From: Sulfuritalea sp.
GTDB lineage: Bacteria > Pseudomonadota > Gammaproteobacteria > Burkholderiales > Rhodocyclaceae
Direction: 5' to 3'
Assembly (NCBI GenBank): GCA_030651305.1
Contig: JAUSCI010000051.1
Location: 62,001 to 126,000, forward strand
DNA length: 64,000 bases
Shown one piece after another: positions 52,970-61,028 of this stretch. The notes below the pieces were generated by a model, which was given only the letters and a program-made list of their open reading frames with translations, was not told the DNA's origin and searched no databases. The translations under genes were made by a program, and so were the position numbers. Numbering within the stretch: position 1 is the first letter of the stretch; each line of letters begins with the position of its first letter.

Positions 52970-53668
52970 ATGCTGATCTTTCCTCTCAAGGGTGGCCCAC
53001 TCCGCCTGCTGGTGGCCATTTTGCTGATTCTGGTCTGTCTCGGCATGGCGCGCCTGCAACTCTGGCGTGCCGAAACCCGTGGTGAGAAGTTCGAGCGCGA
53101 GCAGGCCGCCCTCATCTCGGTGCCAATCAGCTTGTCGGCCCAGCAACGCGAGCACGAGAAACTGCTCGATCGCGCGGCGACGGCGCGCGGCCGCTGGTTG
53201 CCGGAGAAGATTTTGTTTGTGGACAACAAGATCTATCGCAGTCGCGCCGGCTATCACGTTCTGACGCCCCTTCAGTTGTCCGGCAGCACATCCGTTGTGC
53301 TGGTCAATCGCGGCTGGATAGCGGCGCCACGGTTACGTTCCGAGCTTCCGTCGGTTTCATCGCCGACCGGCGAAATCGAGATTGCCGGCATGACCCGCAG
53401 CTTTGAAACCAGGACATTTGAATTGCAGCAAACGCAGCCGCAGGGAACTGTCTGGCAACATGTGCGTGAAGCCGACTATCGTCGTCTTAGCGGTCTCGAC
53501 GCGCTGCCGGTGGTCCTGCTGCAAACCGGCGCGGATGGTGATGGTCTTATCCGTGACTGGGGTGCTGCGGAAAATCCCGCGACCAGACACTATGGCTATG
53601 CGGCGATGTGGCTGGTTTTCGCGCTGATGGCCGTGGCCTACGGCCTTTTTGCATGGCGGAAGAAATGA
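52970..53668 (+). CDS. SURF1 family cytochrome oxidase assembly protein
   Basis: The 232-residue protein has an N-terminal span (LRLLVAILLILVCLGMARLQLW) and a periplasmic part with LVNRGWIAAPRLRSELPSV. A C-terminal span follows, HYGYAAMWLVFALMAVAYGL, containing the SURF1 signature NPxxHxGYAxxW (here NPATRHYGYAAMW). It helps insert heme A into subunit I. ATG 52970 removes a long upstream shadow. It is coupled to the Sco-like gene (ATGA). Confidence 0.9.
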   Translation: MLIFPLKGGPLRLLVAILLILVCLGMARLQLWRAETRGEKFEREQAALISVPISLSAQQREHEKLLDRAATARGRWLPEKILFVDNKIYRSRAGYHVLTPLQLSGSTSVVLVNRGWIAAPRLRSELPSVSSPTGEIEIAGMTRSFETRTFELQQTQPQGTVWQHVREADYRRLSGLDALPVVLLQTGADGDGLIRDWGAAENPATRHYGYAAMWLVFALMAVAYGLFAWRKK

Positions 53669-54282
53669 GTACGAACGGGACGACAAACAACGAAGTCGAA
53701 GACAGCGCCAGTCACGTGACGGCAAGCACTTCTTCCAGTCAGATCAAGGGCAGGCTGATACTGCTGGCGATCGTTGCTATCGGCGTGCTGCCCCTTCTTG
53801 CCGCCTTGTACTTTCGTTACGTCTCGCCGCCAGAGGTCCTGGCAACGGTGGGTCAAGCGCTGGATCCCGTGCCGCTGCCGTTCGAGTTCCTGCAGCGTCT
53901 CGATGGCGCAGCGCTGGAGCATCCCGCGGTCAGCGGAAAGTGGCTGGTGATTATTGCCGCACCCGGCGGCTGTGACGCGCGCTGCCAGCATACCCTCTAC
54001 CTGACCCGTCAGGCGCGTACCGCACAGGGTCGCAATATGGCGCGCGTCGGCCGCCTGTGGGTGATCACCGATGCAACCACGCCCGCGCCGAACCTGATGG
54101 CGGCGCACCCGGATCTGGTCCTGGCCAGGGCGACGGATGCCAGGCTGCTCGAGGTTCTCGGCGGCAGCGAAAGTCGTCATGTCAATCTTGCGGACAGGCG
54201 TGGCCTGCTGGTTTTCCGTTACTCGGACGATCCCGAGCCAAAGGCCTTCATTCGCGAGATCGGAAAGCTGATCAAGTTTTGA
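53665..54282 (+). CDS. Sco/thioredoxin-like oxidase assembly protein
   Basis: The 205-residue protein has a cytoplasmic Ser/Thr-rich start, one span (LILLAIVAIGVLPLLAALYF) and a thioredoxin-like periplasmic domain. The latter has WLVIIAAPGGCDARCQHTLY (CxxxC, copper- or redox-active) and LWVITDATTPAPN. It lacks a clear distal histidine of classical Sco1, so it may be a thiol reductase rather than a copper donor. It starts within the surf1 stop; ATG 53653 is the alternative. Confidence 0.78.
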   Translation: MSTNGTTNNEVEDSASHVTASTSSSQIKGRLILLAIVAIGVLPLLAALYFRYVSPPEVLATVGQALDPVPLPFEFLQRLDGAALEHPAVSGKWLVIIAAPGGCDARCQHTLYLTRQARTAQGRNMARVGRLWVITDATTPAPNLMAAHPDLVLARATDARLLEVLGGSESRHVNLADRRGLLVFRYSDDPEPKAFIREIGKLIKF

Positions 54283-54450
54283 TTGCCGTGATTGTTCACG
54301 GCGGTGTTTTCACGCCCCCCAATGCCCGCCGGAACTGGCGGCGGAAAGCGCTACATCGGGAAGTACGAACCCCGGTACAGCAGACGTGCGGCGGCCGGGC
54401 GCGTGATAGACTTGCTACTTGTTGCTGATCCAATCTTTGATGCCTAAAAC
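54283..54450. other. gap where heme A synthase would be expected
   Basis: The 168 bp between the Sco-like gene and ctaB contain no frame with membrane character or a heme A synthase motif. Only short unrelated frames occur. No obvious ctaA remnant remains. Confidence 0.55.
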
Positions 54451-55350
54451 GTGAAATCTACTACCCTTAGACTGCAACAGGGCTCCGACCGGTTGCGCCA
54501 CTATTTTCAGCTGGCGAAACCGCGCGTGGTTTCGCTGATCGTGTTCTGTGCCGTTATAGGCATGTTCCTCGCTGTTCCGGGCATGGTGCCGTGGCGCATA
54601 TTGCTCGCCGGCACCACGGGCATAGCGCTGGTGGCCGGTGCGGCGGCGGCGGCGAACTGCCTGATCGAGCAGAAGATCGATGCCTTGATGGCGCGTACGC
54701 GCGGCCGGCCGTTGCCGCAAGGTGAAGTAAATTCACTTGAGACCCTGCTCTTCTCGGGCCTGATAGGGGGCGTCGGGCTTTTCCTGCTCTACGCCTGGGT
54801 AAACCCCTTCACCATGTGGCTGACCTTCGCCACCTTCGTCGGCTATGCGGTGATTTACACCATCTTCCTCAAGCCCAATACCTCGCAAAACATTGTTATC
54901 GGCGGTGCGTCCGGCGCCATGCCTCCAGTGCTCGGCTGGGCCGCGGTGACCGGCGACGCGCCGGGCGAGGCCTGGTTGCTGTTCCTCATCATCTTCGTGT
55001 GGACGCCACCGCACTTCTGGTCTCTGGCACTGTATCGGACGAAGGAATACGCTGCCGCCGGCCTGCCGATGCTGCCGGTAACGCACGGTGCCGAATACAC
55101 CCGTCGCCATGTGTTTCTCTACACCATCGGCCTGACGCTGGTCACCCTGGTGCCGTATGTTATCGGCATGTGCGGCTGGTTTTACCTGACCTCGGCGGTA
55201 CTGCTCGACACCATCTTCCTCGGTTACGCGTGGCTTATCTGGCGCGACTATTCGGATGCGGTGGCACGCATCACTTTCCGCTGGTCGATTCTCTATCTCG
55301 CGCTGCTGTTCGCCGCGCTGCTGGTTGACCACTACCTGTCGATCTGGTGA
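54451..55350 (+). CDS. ctaB: protoheme IX farnesyltransferase (heme O synthase)
   Basis: The 299-residue UbiA-family membrane protein has [20 protein letters not shown] (the first Asp-rich prenyl-diphosphate motif, in the family's N-x3-Q-x2-D form) and [17 protein letters not shown] for heme binding. About nine spans are visible. It farnesylates heme B to heme O. The start is GTG 54451. A 168-bp gap with no gene precedes it, where ctaA is normally found. A strong hairpin follows. Confidence 0.93.
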   Translation: MKSTTLRLQQGSDRLRHYFQLAKPRVVSLIVFCAVIGMFLAVPGMVPWRILLAGTTGIALVAGAAAAANCLIEQKIDALMARTRGRPLPQGEVNSLETLLFSGLIGGVGLFLLYAWVNPFTMWLTFATFVGYAVIYTIFLKPNTSQNIVIGGASGAMPPVLGWAAVTGDAPGEAWLLFLIIFVWTPPHFWSLALYRTKEYAAAGLPMLPVTHGAEYTRRHVFLYTIGLTLVTLVPYVIGMCGWFYLTSAVLLDTIFLGYAWLIWRDYSDAVARITFRWSILYLALLFAALLVDHYLSIW

Positions 55351-55365
55351 CCGCGATACAAAAAC

Positions 55366-55397
55366 GGGGCAGCCTCGATTGCCGAGGCTGCCCCTTT
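55366..55397. terminator. rho-independent terminator between ctaB and rpoH
   Basis: A 12-bp perfect stem (GGGGCAGCCTCG at 55366-55377 with its complement at 55383-55394), a 5-base loop and a short T-run lie between the convergent ctaB and rpoH genes. The opposite side has an A-run (55361-55364), so it can act in both directions. Confidence 0.85.
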
Positions 55398-55416
55398 GCC
55401 GTTAACGCAAATCCTG

Positions 55417-56313
55417 TTACGCCGCGAGCTGGCCTTTCATCTTCTGCATGGCCTTGACTTCAATCTGGCGGATGCGCTCTGCCGACACGCCGAACTCCGC
55501 AGCCAGTTCGTGCAGCGTTGCGGCTTCTTCGCCATCAGCGACCAGCCAGCGCCTCTGAACGATGGTGCGACTGCGGTCGTCAAGGCTTGCCAGTGCCGAA
55601 CCCAGGCCCTCGTCCTGCAAACGGTCATACTCCTTGCGCTCAAGCACCGCGGACGGCTCGACGCTGCGATCCGCGGTCAGGTAGGCAATCGGTGCGTAGC
55701 TGTCCTCGTCGTCATCCGATATGGGTTCCAGCGACACATCGGAGCCGGTCAGGCGGGTTTCCATTTCGATCACTTCTGCCGGCTTGACACCGAGCCGTTT
55801 CGCCACAGCTTTCACTTCTGCGGCGCCCAGGGTGTTGAAGCCCTGGGGCGAATCTGCATCCTGGGCCAGGGCAGCCTTGATGCTGCGCAGATTGAAGAAC
55901 AGCTTGCGCTGTGCCTTGGTGGTCGCGATCTTGACCAGCCGCCAGTTCTTCAGGATGTATTCGTGAATCTCGGCCTTGATCCAGTGCATGGCGAACGAAA
56001 CCAGGCGCACGCCTCGATCGGGATCGAAGCGCTTGACGGCTTTCATCAAGCCGATGTTGCCTTCCTGAATCAGGTCGGCGTGAGGCAAGCCATAGCCCAG
56101 ATAGCCGCGCGCGATGGCAATCACCAGCCGCAAATGGGACGTCACCAATTGGCGCGCCGCATCGACATCGTCCTGCTCGCGGAAACGCCGGGCGAGCGTT
56201 TGCTCCTCGACATGGCTCAACATCGGCACCCGATTCGCGGCCGATATGAACGCCTCAATGCTGCCGCTGGCGGCGAGCATCGGGAAATGGTCAAGAGACA
56301 CGGTATGACTCAT
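55417..56313 (-). CDS. rpoH: RNA polymerase heat-shock sigma factor (sigma-32)
   Basis: The 298-residue sigma-70 family protein has region 2 (VTSHLRLVIAIARGYLGYGL, DLIQEGNIGLMKAVKRFDPD, FAMHWIKAEI), the RpoH box QRKLFFNLR, and region 4 with ATLHELAAEFGVSAERIRQI. It directs polymerase to chaperone and protease promoters. Its leader contains a perfect CIRCE operator, implying control by HrcA. Convergent with ctaB across a shared terminator. The Shine-Dalgarno GGAGG lies just before ATG 56313. Confidence 0.96.
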   Translation of the reverse strand: MSHTVSLDHFPMLAASGSIEAFISAANRVPMLSHVEEQTLARRFREQDDVDAARQLVTSHLRLVIAIARGYLGYGLPHADLIQEGNIGLMKAVKRFDPDRGVRLVSFAMHWIKAEIHEYILKNWRLVKIATTKAQRKLFFNLRSIKAALAQDADSPQGFNTLGAAEVKAVAKRLGVKPAEVIEMETRLTGSDVSLEPISDDDEDSYAPIAYLTADRSVEPSAVLERKEYDRLQDEGLGSALASLDDRSRTIVQRRWLVADGEEAATLHELAAEFGVSAERIRQIEVKAMQKMKGQLAA

Positions 56314-56337
56314 GGTACGACCTCCTTTTACGCAATA

Positions 56338-56364
56338 TTAGCACTCTTCGCCTGAGAGTGCTAA
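56338..56364. promoter_or_regulatory. CIRCE operator (HrcA site) upstream of rpoH
   Basis: TTAGCACTC and GAGTGCTAA are separated by exactly nine bases (TTCGCCTGA), which is the full CIRCE consensus without mismatch. It starts 25 bp upstream of the rpoH ATG on the - strand, within the expected leader. HrcA repression of rpoH would put sigma-32 under a second chaperone-dependent control. Confidence 0.93.
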
Positions 56365-56487
56365 GCGTGGAAGAAGTTCCTGATAAATTTAGTCGGGAAT
56401 TACCGGTCGCAGGAGAGTGCTGTTGCGCGGGGGATTCGCTTCATGTCCCGCAGGGACAGGTATCCCCTGGTAGGACGCTGGCCGGCG

Positions 56488-56874
56488 TCAGGTTTTTGGC
56501 GGCCCGCCCGGAGGACGCTTCGACTTCTTGAAGAATCGCTTCGCTGGCTTGGTTCCTGGCATGGCATCCGGGCGCCGTGCCTGCTCCGGGCGTCGTCCCT
56601 GACCTTGGCCGGCGCCTTGGCGTCGTCCTGGGTCCGATTGCGCTCCAGGGGATCCCTGAATGCGGTTGCCTGGTGCCAGACAGATCTCGAGCTCGATGAT
56701 CTCGTCCCAGATGGCATCTGTGCGCTGGTGGTCGGGGATCGCCAGGAGTTCCCTCAAGCGGCGGCGCGGATCAGGAAGTTGCGGCTCGTTGCGCACGGGC
56801 TCGGGAGTTTGCTGCTCGTGGGGTGTGGACTCGAGCGGTGGCTGTCCAATGGGTTCTTCTTCGTTCATGGACAT
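56488..56874 (-). CDS. hypothetical low-complexity protein
   Basis: The 128-residue frame has an acidic Pro-rich start (EEEPIGQPPLESTPHEQQTP), a short ordered-looking middle (RRRLRELLAIPDHQRTDAIW, then DEIIELEICLAPGNR) and a basic C-terminus (FFKKSKRPPGGPPKT). It is predicted largely disordered. The middle helix pair and the basic tail would suit a small RNA- or ribosome-associated protein, but I recognise no family. It lies alone between rpoH and ftsX on their strand. GTCC-type upstream sequence gives no clear Shine-Dalgarno. Confidence 0.6.
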   Translation of the reverse strand: MSMNEEEPIGQPPLESTPHEQQTPEPVRNEPQLPDPRRRLRELLAIPDHQRTDAIWDEIIELEICLAPGNRIQGSPGAQSDPGRRQGAGQGQGRRPEQARRPDAMPGTKPAKRFFKKSKRPPGGPPKT

Positions 56875-56950
56875 ATTATCGCCCGAATAGAGCGTTCCAA
56901 TCCAGTGTTGCCAGTCACGTCAAACGCATTGTTGGTTTTTTTCCTCAACA

Positions 56951-57844
56951 TTACCTCAAATGTTGCCGCAAGGAGATTACCGCGCCCACCCAGCCGAGGC
57001 CAGCGGCGAAGCCCAGTAGCAGTGCCGAGTCATGAGCATCGAGCGACCGGAGGACGACAGTGAGCTCGTACAGTCGCAGCAGCTCGTTCAAGGGCGCGCG
57101 CAGCCAGAGGGCGGCCGCGCCGACCACCAGCCACGCCACAATACCGCCGCCGAGTCCGAGCAGGACTCCGTAGTAAAGGAACGGGCGCTGAATGAATCCG
57201 TCGGTGGCGCCAAGCAATTGACTCACCTCGATTTCCGCCCGGTGGGTGAGCACCTGCATGCGGATGATGTTGAAACTGATCGCGATCAGCCCGGCGCCAA
57301 GCAGTGCGCCGAGCAGAATTACCGACGTACGGCCGAGCTTGAGCAGTGCGTCAAGCCGGCGCACCCAGGCCGAGTCGAGTTGCACATGCTCGACCTTGGG
57401 CCACTGACGGAACTCGACGGCGAGTCTTTCTATCGCTTCCGGGCGCTCATCCGTGGCGGTGACGACGAATGCATCGGGGAAGGGGTTTGCCGGCAGTGCT
57501 TCGATCACATCGCGCAGACCGGGATTGGTCTTCATGCGCGCCAGCGTCGCTTCCCGCGTCACAAGCAGTACCTGTCTGATACCGCCGTACTTGCCCAGGC
57601 GCGATTCAATTTCCGTCGCTGCCTGCCGCTCGGCATTGGCCGCCATGAAGATGGAAATCTGGGGTGCGGCGGAAGTCGTGCCAGCCAGCTGCCGTGCATT
57701 GGCAAGCAACATCTCGCCGCCTGCCGGCAGGGCCAGTGCGATCCCGATGGCCAGCAGGGAGAGCAGGCTGTTGACCGGGGCCGCAACCAGCCTGCGCAGC
57801 GCCAGCAGGCCGGCTTTCCGGTGGTGAGTGAGCCAGACCTTCAC
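56951..57844 (-). CDS. ftsX: cell division protein FtsX
   Basis: The 297-residue, four-span membrane protein has the FtsX layout. The first span is at residues 28-45. A periplasmic extracellular domain follows with EIESRLGKYGGIRQVLLVTR. The conserved VEHVQLDSAWVRRLDALLKL lies before span two, and the MQVLTHRAEIEVSQLLGATD loop comes between spans. With FtsE it activates septal peptidoglycan hydrolases. It overlaps ftsE by four bases. Confidence 0.95.
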   Translation of the reverse strand: MKVWLTHHRKAGLLALRRLVAAPVNSLLSLLAIGIALALPAGGEMLLANARQLAGTTSAAPQISIFMAANAERQAATEIESRLGKYGGIRQVLLVTREATLARMKTNPGLRDVIEALPANPFPDAFVVTATDERPEAIERLAVEFRQWPKVEHVQLDSAWVRRLDALLKLGRTSVILLGALLGAGLIAISFNIIRMQVLTHRAEIEVSQLLGATDGFIQRPFLYYGVLLGLGGGIVAWLVVGAAALWLRAPLNELLRLYELTVVLRSLDAHDSALLLGFAAGLGWVGAVISLRQHLR

Positions 57845-58488
57845 GGCAGGAGCTTTCCGTGATTCAGCTGCACACGTCGCGCACCTGGAAACAAGTCGTT
57901 GGCATAGGTGGCAATCAACACCGTAACGCCGACATGGTGGAATTCGTGAAAAATGCGCGCCACATCCGCCGCGGTCTCGCTGTCAAGATGTGCGGTGGGT
58001 TCGTCGGCCAGCAGCAGGTTCGGCCGATTCACCACGGCGCGGGCAATCGCCAGACGCTGCTGTTCGCCGCCCGACAGCATTACCGGCAGGGCTTTCTCGC
58101 GGCTGGCCAGGCCGACTTTGTCCAGCGCGGCGCGTACGCGCTGGGCGGCGTCCCTGGTCGGAAACCCGACAATGGACAGGGGCAGCAGGACGTTCTCGAA
58201 CACGGAACGGTCGAACAGCAACTTCTGGTCCTGGAACACCATGCCGATGCGCCGGCGCAGATAGGGCAGGGCCGAACGCGAGAGTCCGCCGACGTTCTGG
58301 CCGCCAACCAGAACCGCTCCTGCCGTGCATTTCTCAACTGCCGCAATCAACTTGAGCAGTGTCGATTTTCCGGCCCCGGAGTGCCCATTGACAACCACCA
58401 TTTCCCGCTCCGCCACCTGAAAACTAAGGTCGGATAGCGCATCGATACCCGGCTCATAGCGCTTCGAAACGCGATCAAAACGGATCAC
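57841..58488 (-). CDS. ftsE: cell division ATP-binding protein FtsE
   Basis: The 215-residue ABC ATPase has the Walker A motif [14 protein letters not shown], the signature [16 protein letters not shown], Walker [12 protein letters not shown] and the FtsE-specific [20 protein letters not shown] stretch. It couples ATP binding to FtsX at the septum. It is coupled to ftsX and to ftsY by 4-base overlaps. The length is standard. Confidence 0.96.
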   Translation of the reverse strand: MIRFDRVSKRYEPGIDALSDLSFQVAEREMVVVNGHSGAGKSTLLKLIAAVEKCTAGAVLVGGQNVGGLSRSALPYLRRRIGMVFQDQKLLFDRSVFENVLLPLSIVGFPTRDAAQRVRAALDKVGLASREKALPVMLSGGEQQRLAIARAVVNRPNLLLADEPTAHLDSETAADVARIFHEFHHVGVTVLIATYANDLFPGARRVQLNHGKLLP

Positions 58489-59465
58489 CGGGACGGTCCC
58501 AGCAAGGCCTCGACAAATTCGCCGACGCGGAAGGCCTGCAGATCATCGATGCCTTCGCCAACTCCTATGAAGCGGACCGGCTTCGGACACTGCCGAGCGA
58601 TGGCGGCGAGGGCGCCGCCCTTGGCGGTGCCGTCGAGCTTGGTGATGACCAGCCCAGTCACAGCGATGGCCTTGTCGAAGGCTTTGACCTGCTGTACCGC
58701 GTTCTGGCCGATGTTGGCGTCAAGCACCAGCAGCACTTCGTGGGGACCGGACGCATCGGCCTTCTGGATCACCCGGCGAATCTTGGCGATCTCTTCCATC
58801 AGGTGCAGTTGGGTCGGCAGGCGGCCTGCGGTATCGGCGAGGACGACGTCGATCTTGCGGGCGCGGGCGGCACTGATGGCGTCAAACACGACCGCTGCCG
58901 GATCGCCGGATTCCTGGGCGATGACGGTGACGTTGTTTCTTTCTCCCCAGGCCGTCAGTTGCTCGCGGGCCGCGGCACGAAAGGTGTCGCCAGCGGCGAG
59001 CAGAACTCTCTTGCCCTGGCTCTGAAAGTGTTTGGCGAGTTTGCCGATGGAAGTGGTCTTGCCGGCTCCGTTGACGCCGGCGATCATGATGACGAAGGGT
59101 TGGTGGCCGCCCACATCCAGCGTCTGCTCGAGCGGCGCCAGAAGGGTTTGCAGCCCTTTCGCCAGAGCCGACCGCAGTTGGGATGGAGTTTCCAGCTTGT
59201 CACGCTTCACGGTGGCCTTTAGTTCCGCCAGCAGCCAGTGCGTTGCCTCGACGCCGCAATCCGCCATCAGCAACGTGGTTTCCAGATCGTCGAGCAGTTC
59301 ATCGTCGATCTTCGTCCGGCTGAAAAGCTCGGTCAGTGGCGTATTGAGGGTGTCACGGGTGCGGGACAGGCCGGCCTTGAGACGTTCGCTCCACGAAGCG
59401 CCCGGCGCCTCGGTTACGGGAGCCTTGGAGGCGGGATCGTCCTTTGTTTTCAGGAAACCAAACAT
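58485..59465 (-). CDS. ftsY: signal recognition particle receptor FtsY
   Basis: The 326-residue protein has the N domain (WSERLKAGLSRTRDTLNTPL) and the GTPase G domain: MIAGVNGAGKTTSIGKLAKHF (P-loop), DTFRAAAREQL, VLADTAGRLPTQLHLMEEI and VITKLDGTAKGGALAAI. It docks the SRP-ribosome complex at the membrane. The acidic A domain of the E. coli protein is reduced to about 20 residues. ATG 59465 (MFGFLKTKDD) is preferred to the longer open frame from 59507. Confidence 0.96.
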   Translation of the reverse strand: MFGFLKTKDDPASKAPVTEAPGASWSERLKAGLSRTRDTLNTPLTELFSRTKIDDELLDDLETTLLMADCGVEATHWLLAELKATVKRDKLETPSQLRSALAKGLQTLLAPLEQTLDVGGHQPFVIMIAGVNGAGKTTSIGKLAKHFQSQGKRVLLAAGDTFRAAAREQLTAWGERNNVTVIAQESGDPAAVVFDAISAARARKIDVVLADTAGRLPTQLHLMEEIAKIRRVIQKADASGPHEVLLVLDANIGQNAVQQVKAFDKAIAVTGLVITKLDGTAKGGALAAIARQCPKPVRFIGVGEGIDDLQAFRVGEFVEALLGPSR

Positions 59466-59553
59466 GCGGAATGCGGTCGGAGGCTTGAGCCGCGCTAAGA
59501 TGCGCAATGAAAGATTTTAACAGAAGCCTTTTTTGAACCCACCCAGACCCGCC

Positions 59554-60918
59554 ATGAAACCACTGCTTGCAGCCTCCGTCGTTCTGGCTTGCGCCGTATC
59601 GCCAGCGCCGACTTTCGCCAACCCGTTTGAAACGCAACTCGCCAATGGCTTGCGCGTCATTGTCAAGGAGGACCGCCGCGCGCCGACTGTCGTGCATATG
59701 GTCTGGTACCGCGCCGGCAGCATGGACGAAAAGGATGGCACCTCGGGTGTTGCCCATGCACTGGAACACCTCATGTTCAAAGGCACCAAGAATCTCTCCG
59801 CGGGAGAATTCAACAAACGAGTGGCCGAAGCCGGCGGCCGCGACAACGCCTTCACCAGCCGTGACTACACCGCCTACTTCCAGATCGTGCCAAAGGCCGC
59901 GCTGCCCGAAATGATGCAACTCGAATCGGACCGCATGGCGAACCTGAAACTGGACGCCAAGGAATTCGCGTCCGAGATTCAGGTGGTCATGGAAGAACGG
60001 CGGTTGCGCACCGACGACAATCCACATGCGCTGGTGCACGAAGCGCTAAATTCGGTGATATTCCAGGCGCATCCTTACCGTCGCCCGATCATCGGCTGGA
60101 TGGATGACCTGGAGCACCTGACCTGGCAGGATGCGCGTGATTGGTACAAGCAGTGGTATACGCCGAACAACGCCTATGTGGTGGTGGTGGGCGACGTCGA
60201 TCACCGCGAGGTGTTTCGTCTGGCGCAGAAGTATTACGGCCCGCACAAGGTGCATGCGTTGCCGGAACGCAAGCCGCAGAACGAACCGGAGCAGGCCGGC
60301 ATACGGCGGGTGAGCGTCAAGGCGCCGGCCAAACTGCCCTACCTCGCCATGGCGTGGAAGATGCCCAAGCTGCGCGATGTGCAGAAGGATCGCGATCCTT
60401 ACGCGCTGGACGTACTGGCGACGGTGCTCGATGGCAATGACGCCTCGCGCTTCGCCCGCAATCTGGTGCGCGGCAGTCGTGTCGCGCAGTCGGTCGGTGC
60501 CGGCTACGACCCCACGCTGCGCGGCGAGGCGAACTTCGTCCTCGACGGCCAACCGGCCGAAGGCAAGACCATTGCCGACCTGGAAGCCGCGCTGCGTGGC
60601 GAGATCAAGCGCATTCAGGACGAAGGCGTGTCGGCAGAGGAACTCGCCCGTGTCAAGACCCAGTCCATCGCGGCGCAGATCTACAAGCGTGATTCGCTGA
60701 TGGCCCAGGCCATGGAAATAGGTGGTGTCGAGGCGGCCGGGCAGTCCTGGAGAGACATTGATACCCTGCTGGAAAAAATCAAGAGCGTTACTGCGGAAGA
60801 GGTGCAGGCCGTCGCGAAGAAGTACTTCACGGACGACACCCTGAGCATTGCCGTGCTCGATCCGCAGCCTGTCGATAAAAGCAAACCGAAGAAGCCCTCC
60901 GGGGCAGTGAGGCATTGA
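59554..60918 (+). CDS. M16 family zinc peptidase (active subunit)
   Basis: The 454-residue pitrilysin-type protein has a signal peptide (LLAASVVLACAVSPAPTFA, cleaved near residue 23). The inverted zinc motif HALEHLMFKG (HxxEH) lies near residue 70, and the downstream glutamate ligand in FASEIQVVMEERRLR. It is predicted periplasmic. It pairs with the next gene, which lacks the zinc motif, as in known two-gene M16 heterodimers. ATG 59554 fits the signal peptide; TTG 59533 is upstream. The signal peptide contains one copy of the dispersed motif. Confidence 0.92.
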   Translation: MKPLLAASVVLACAVSPAPTFANPFETQLANGLRVIVKEDRRAPTVVHMVWYRAGSMDEKDGTSGVAHALEHLMFKGTKNLSAGEFNKRVAEAGGRDNAFTSRDYTAYFQIVPKAALPEMMQLESDRMANLKLDAKEFASEIQVVMEERRLRTDDNPHALVHEALNSVIFQAHPYRRPIIGWMDDLEHLTWQDARDWYKQWYTPNNAYVVVVGDVDHREVFRLAQKYYGPHKVHALPERKPQNEPEQAGIRRVSVKAPAKLPYLAMAWKMPKLRDVQKDRDPYALDVLATVLDGNDASRFARNLVRGSRVAQSVGAGYDPTLRGEANFVLDGQPAEGKTIADLEAALRGEIKRIQDEGVSAEELARVKTQSIAAQIYKRDSLMAQAMEIGGVEAAGQSWRDIDTLLEKIKSVTAEEVQAVAKKYFTDDTLSIAVLDPQPVDKSKPKKPSGAVRH

Positions 60919-60954
60919 TGAAGCAAAGCAAATTGAACGCCCCCCACCCCCATA

Positions 60955-61028
60955 CCCGCCCCGGGGCGGGGCTACTGATGAAGCCCCTGCGCAGCAAGAA
61001 GGCCAGCATAGCTGGCGCGTCGCTGCGC
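60955..61028. repeat. REP-like palindromic segment at the 5' end of an M16 gene
   Basis: Two symmetric units lie together: the 16-bp perfect palindrome CCCGCCCCGGGGCGGG at 60955-60970, and a two-tier hairpin at 60989-61028. The outer arms are GCGCAGC/GCTGCGC and the inner arms GCCAGC/GCTGGC around ATA. The segment is in frame with the M16 peptidase gene but adds residues that do not fit a signal peptide, so it looks like a repetitive extragenic element lying before the true start. Confidence 0.6.
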
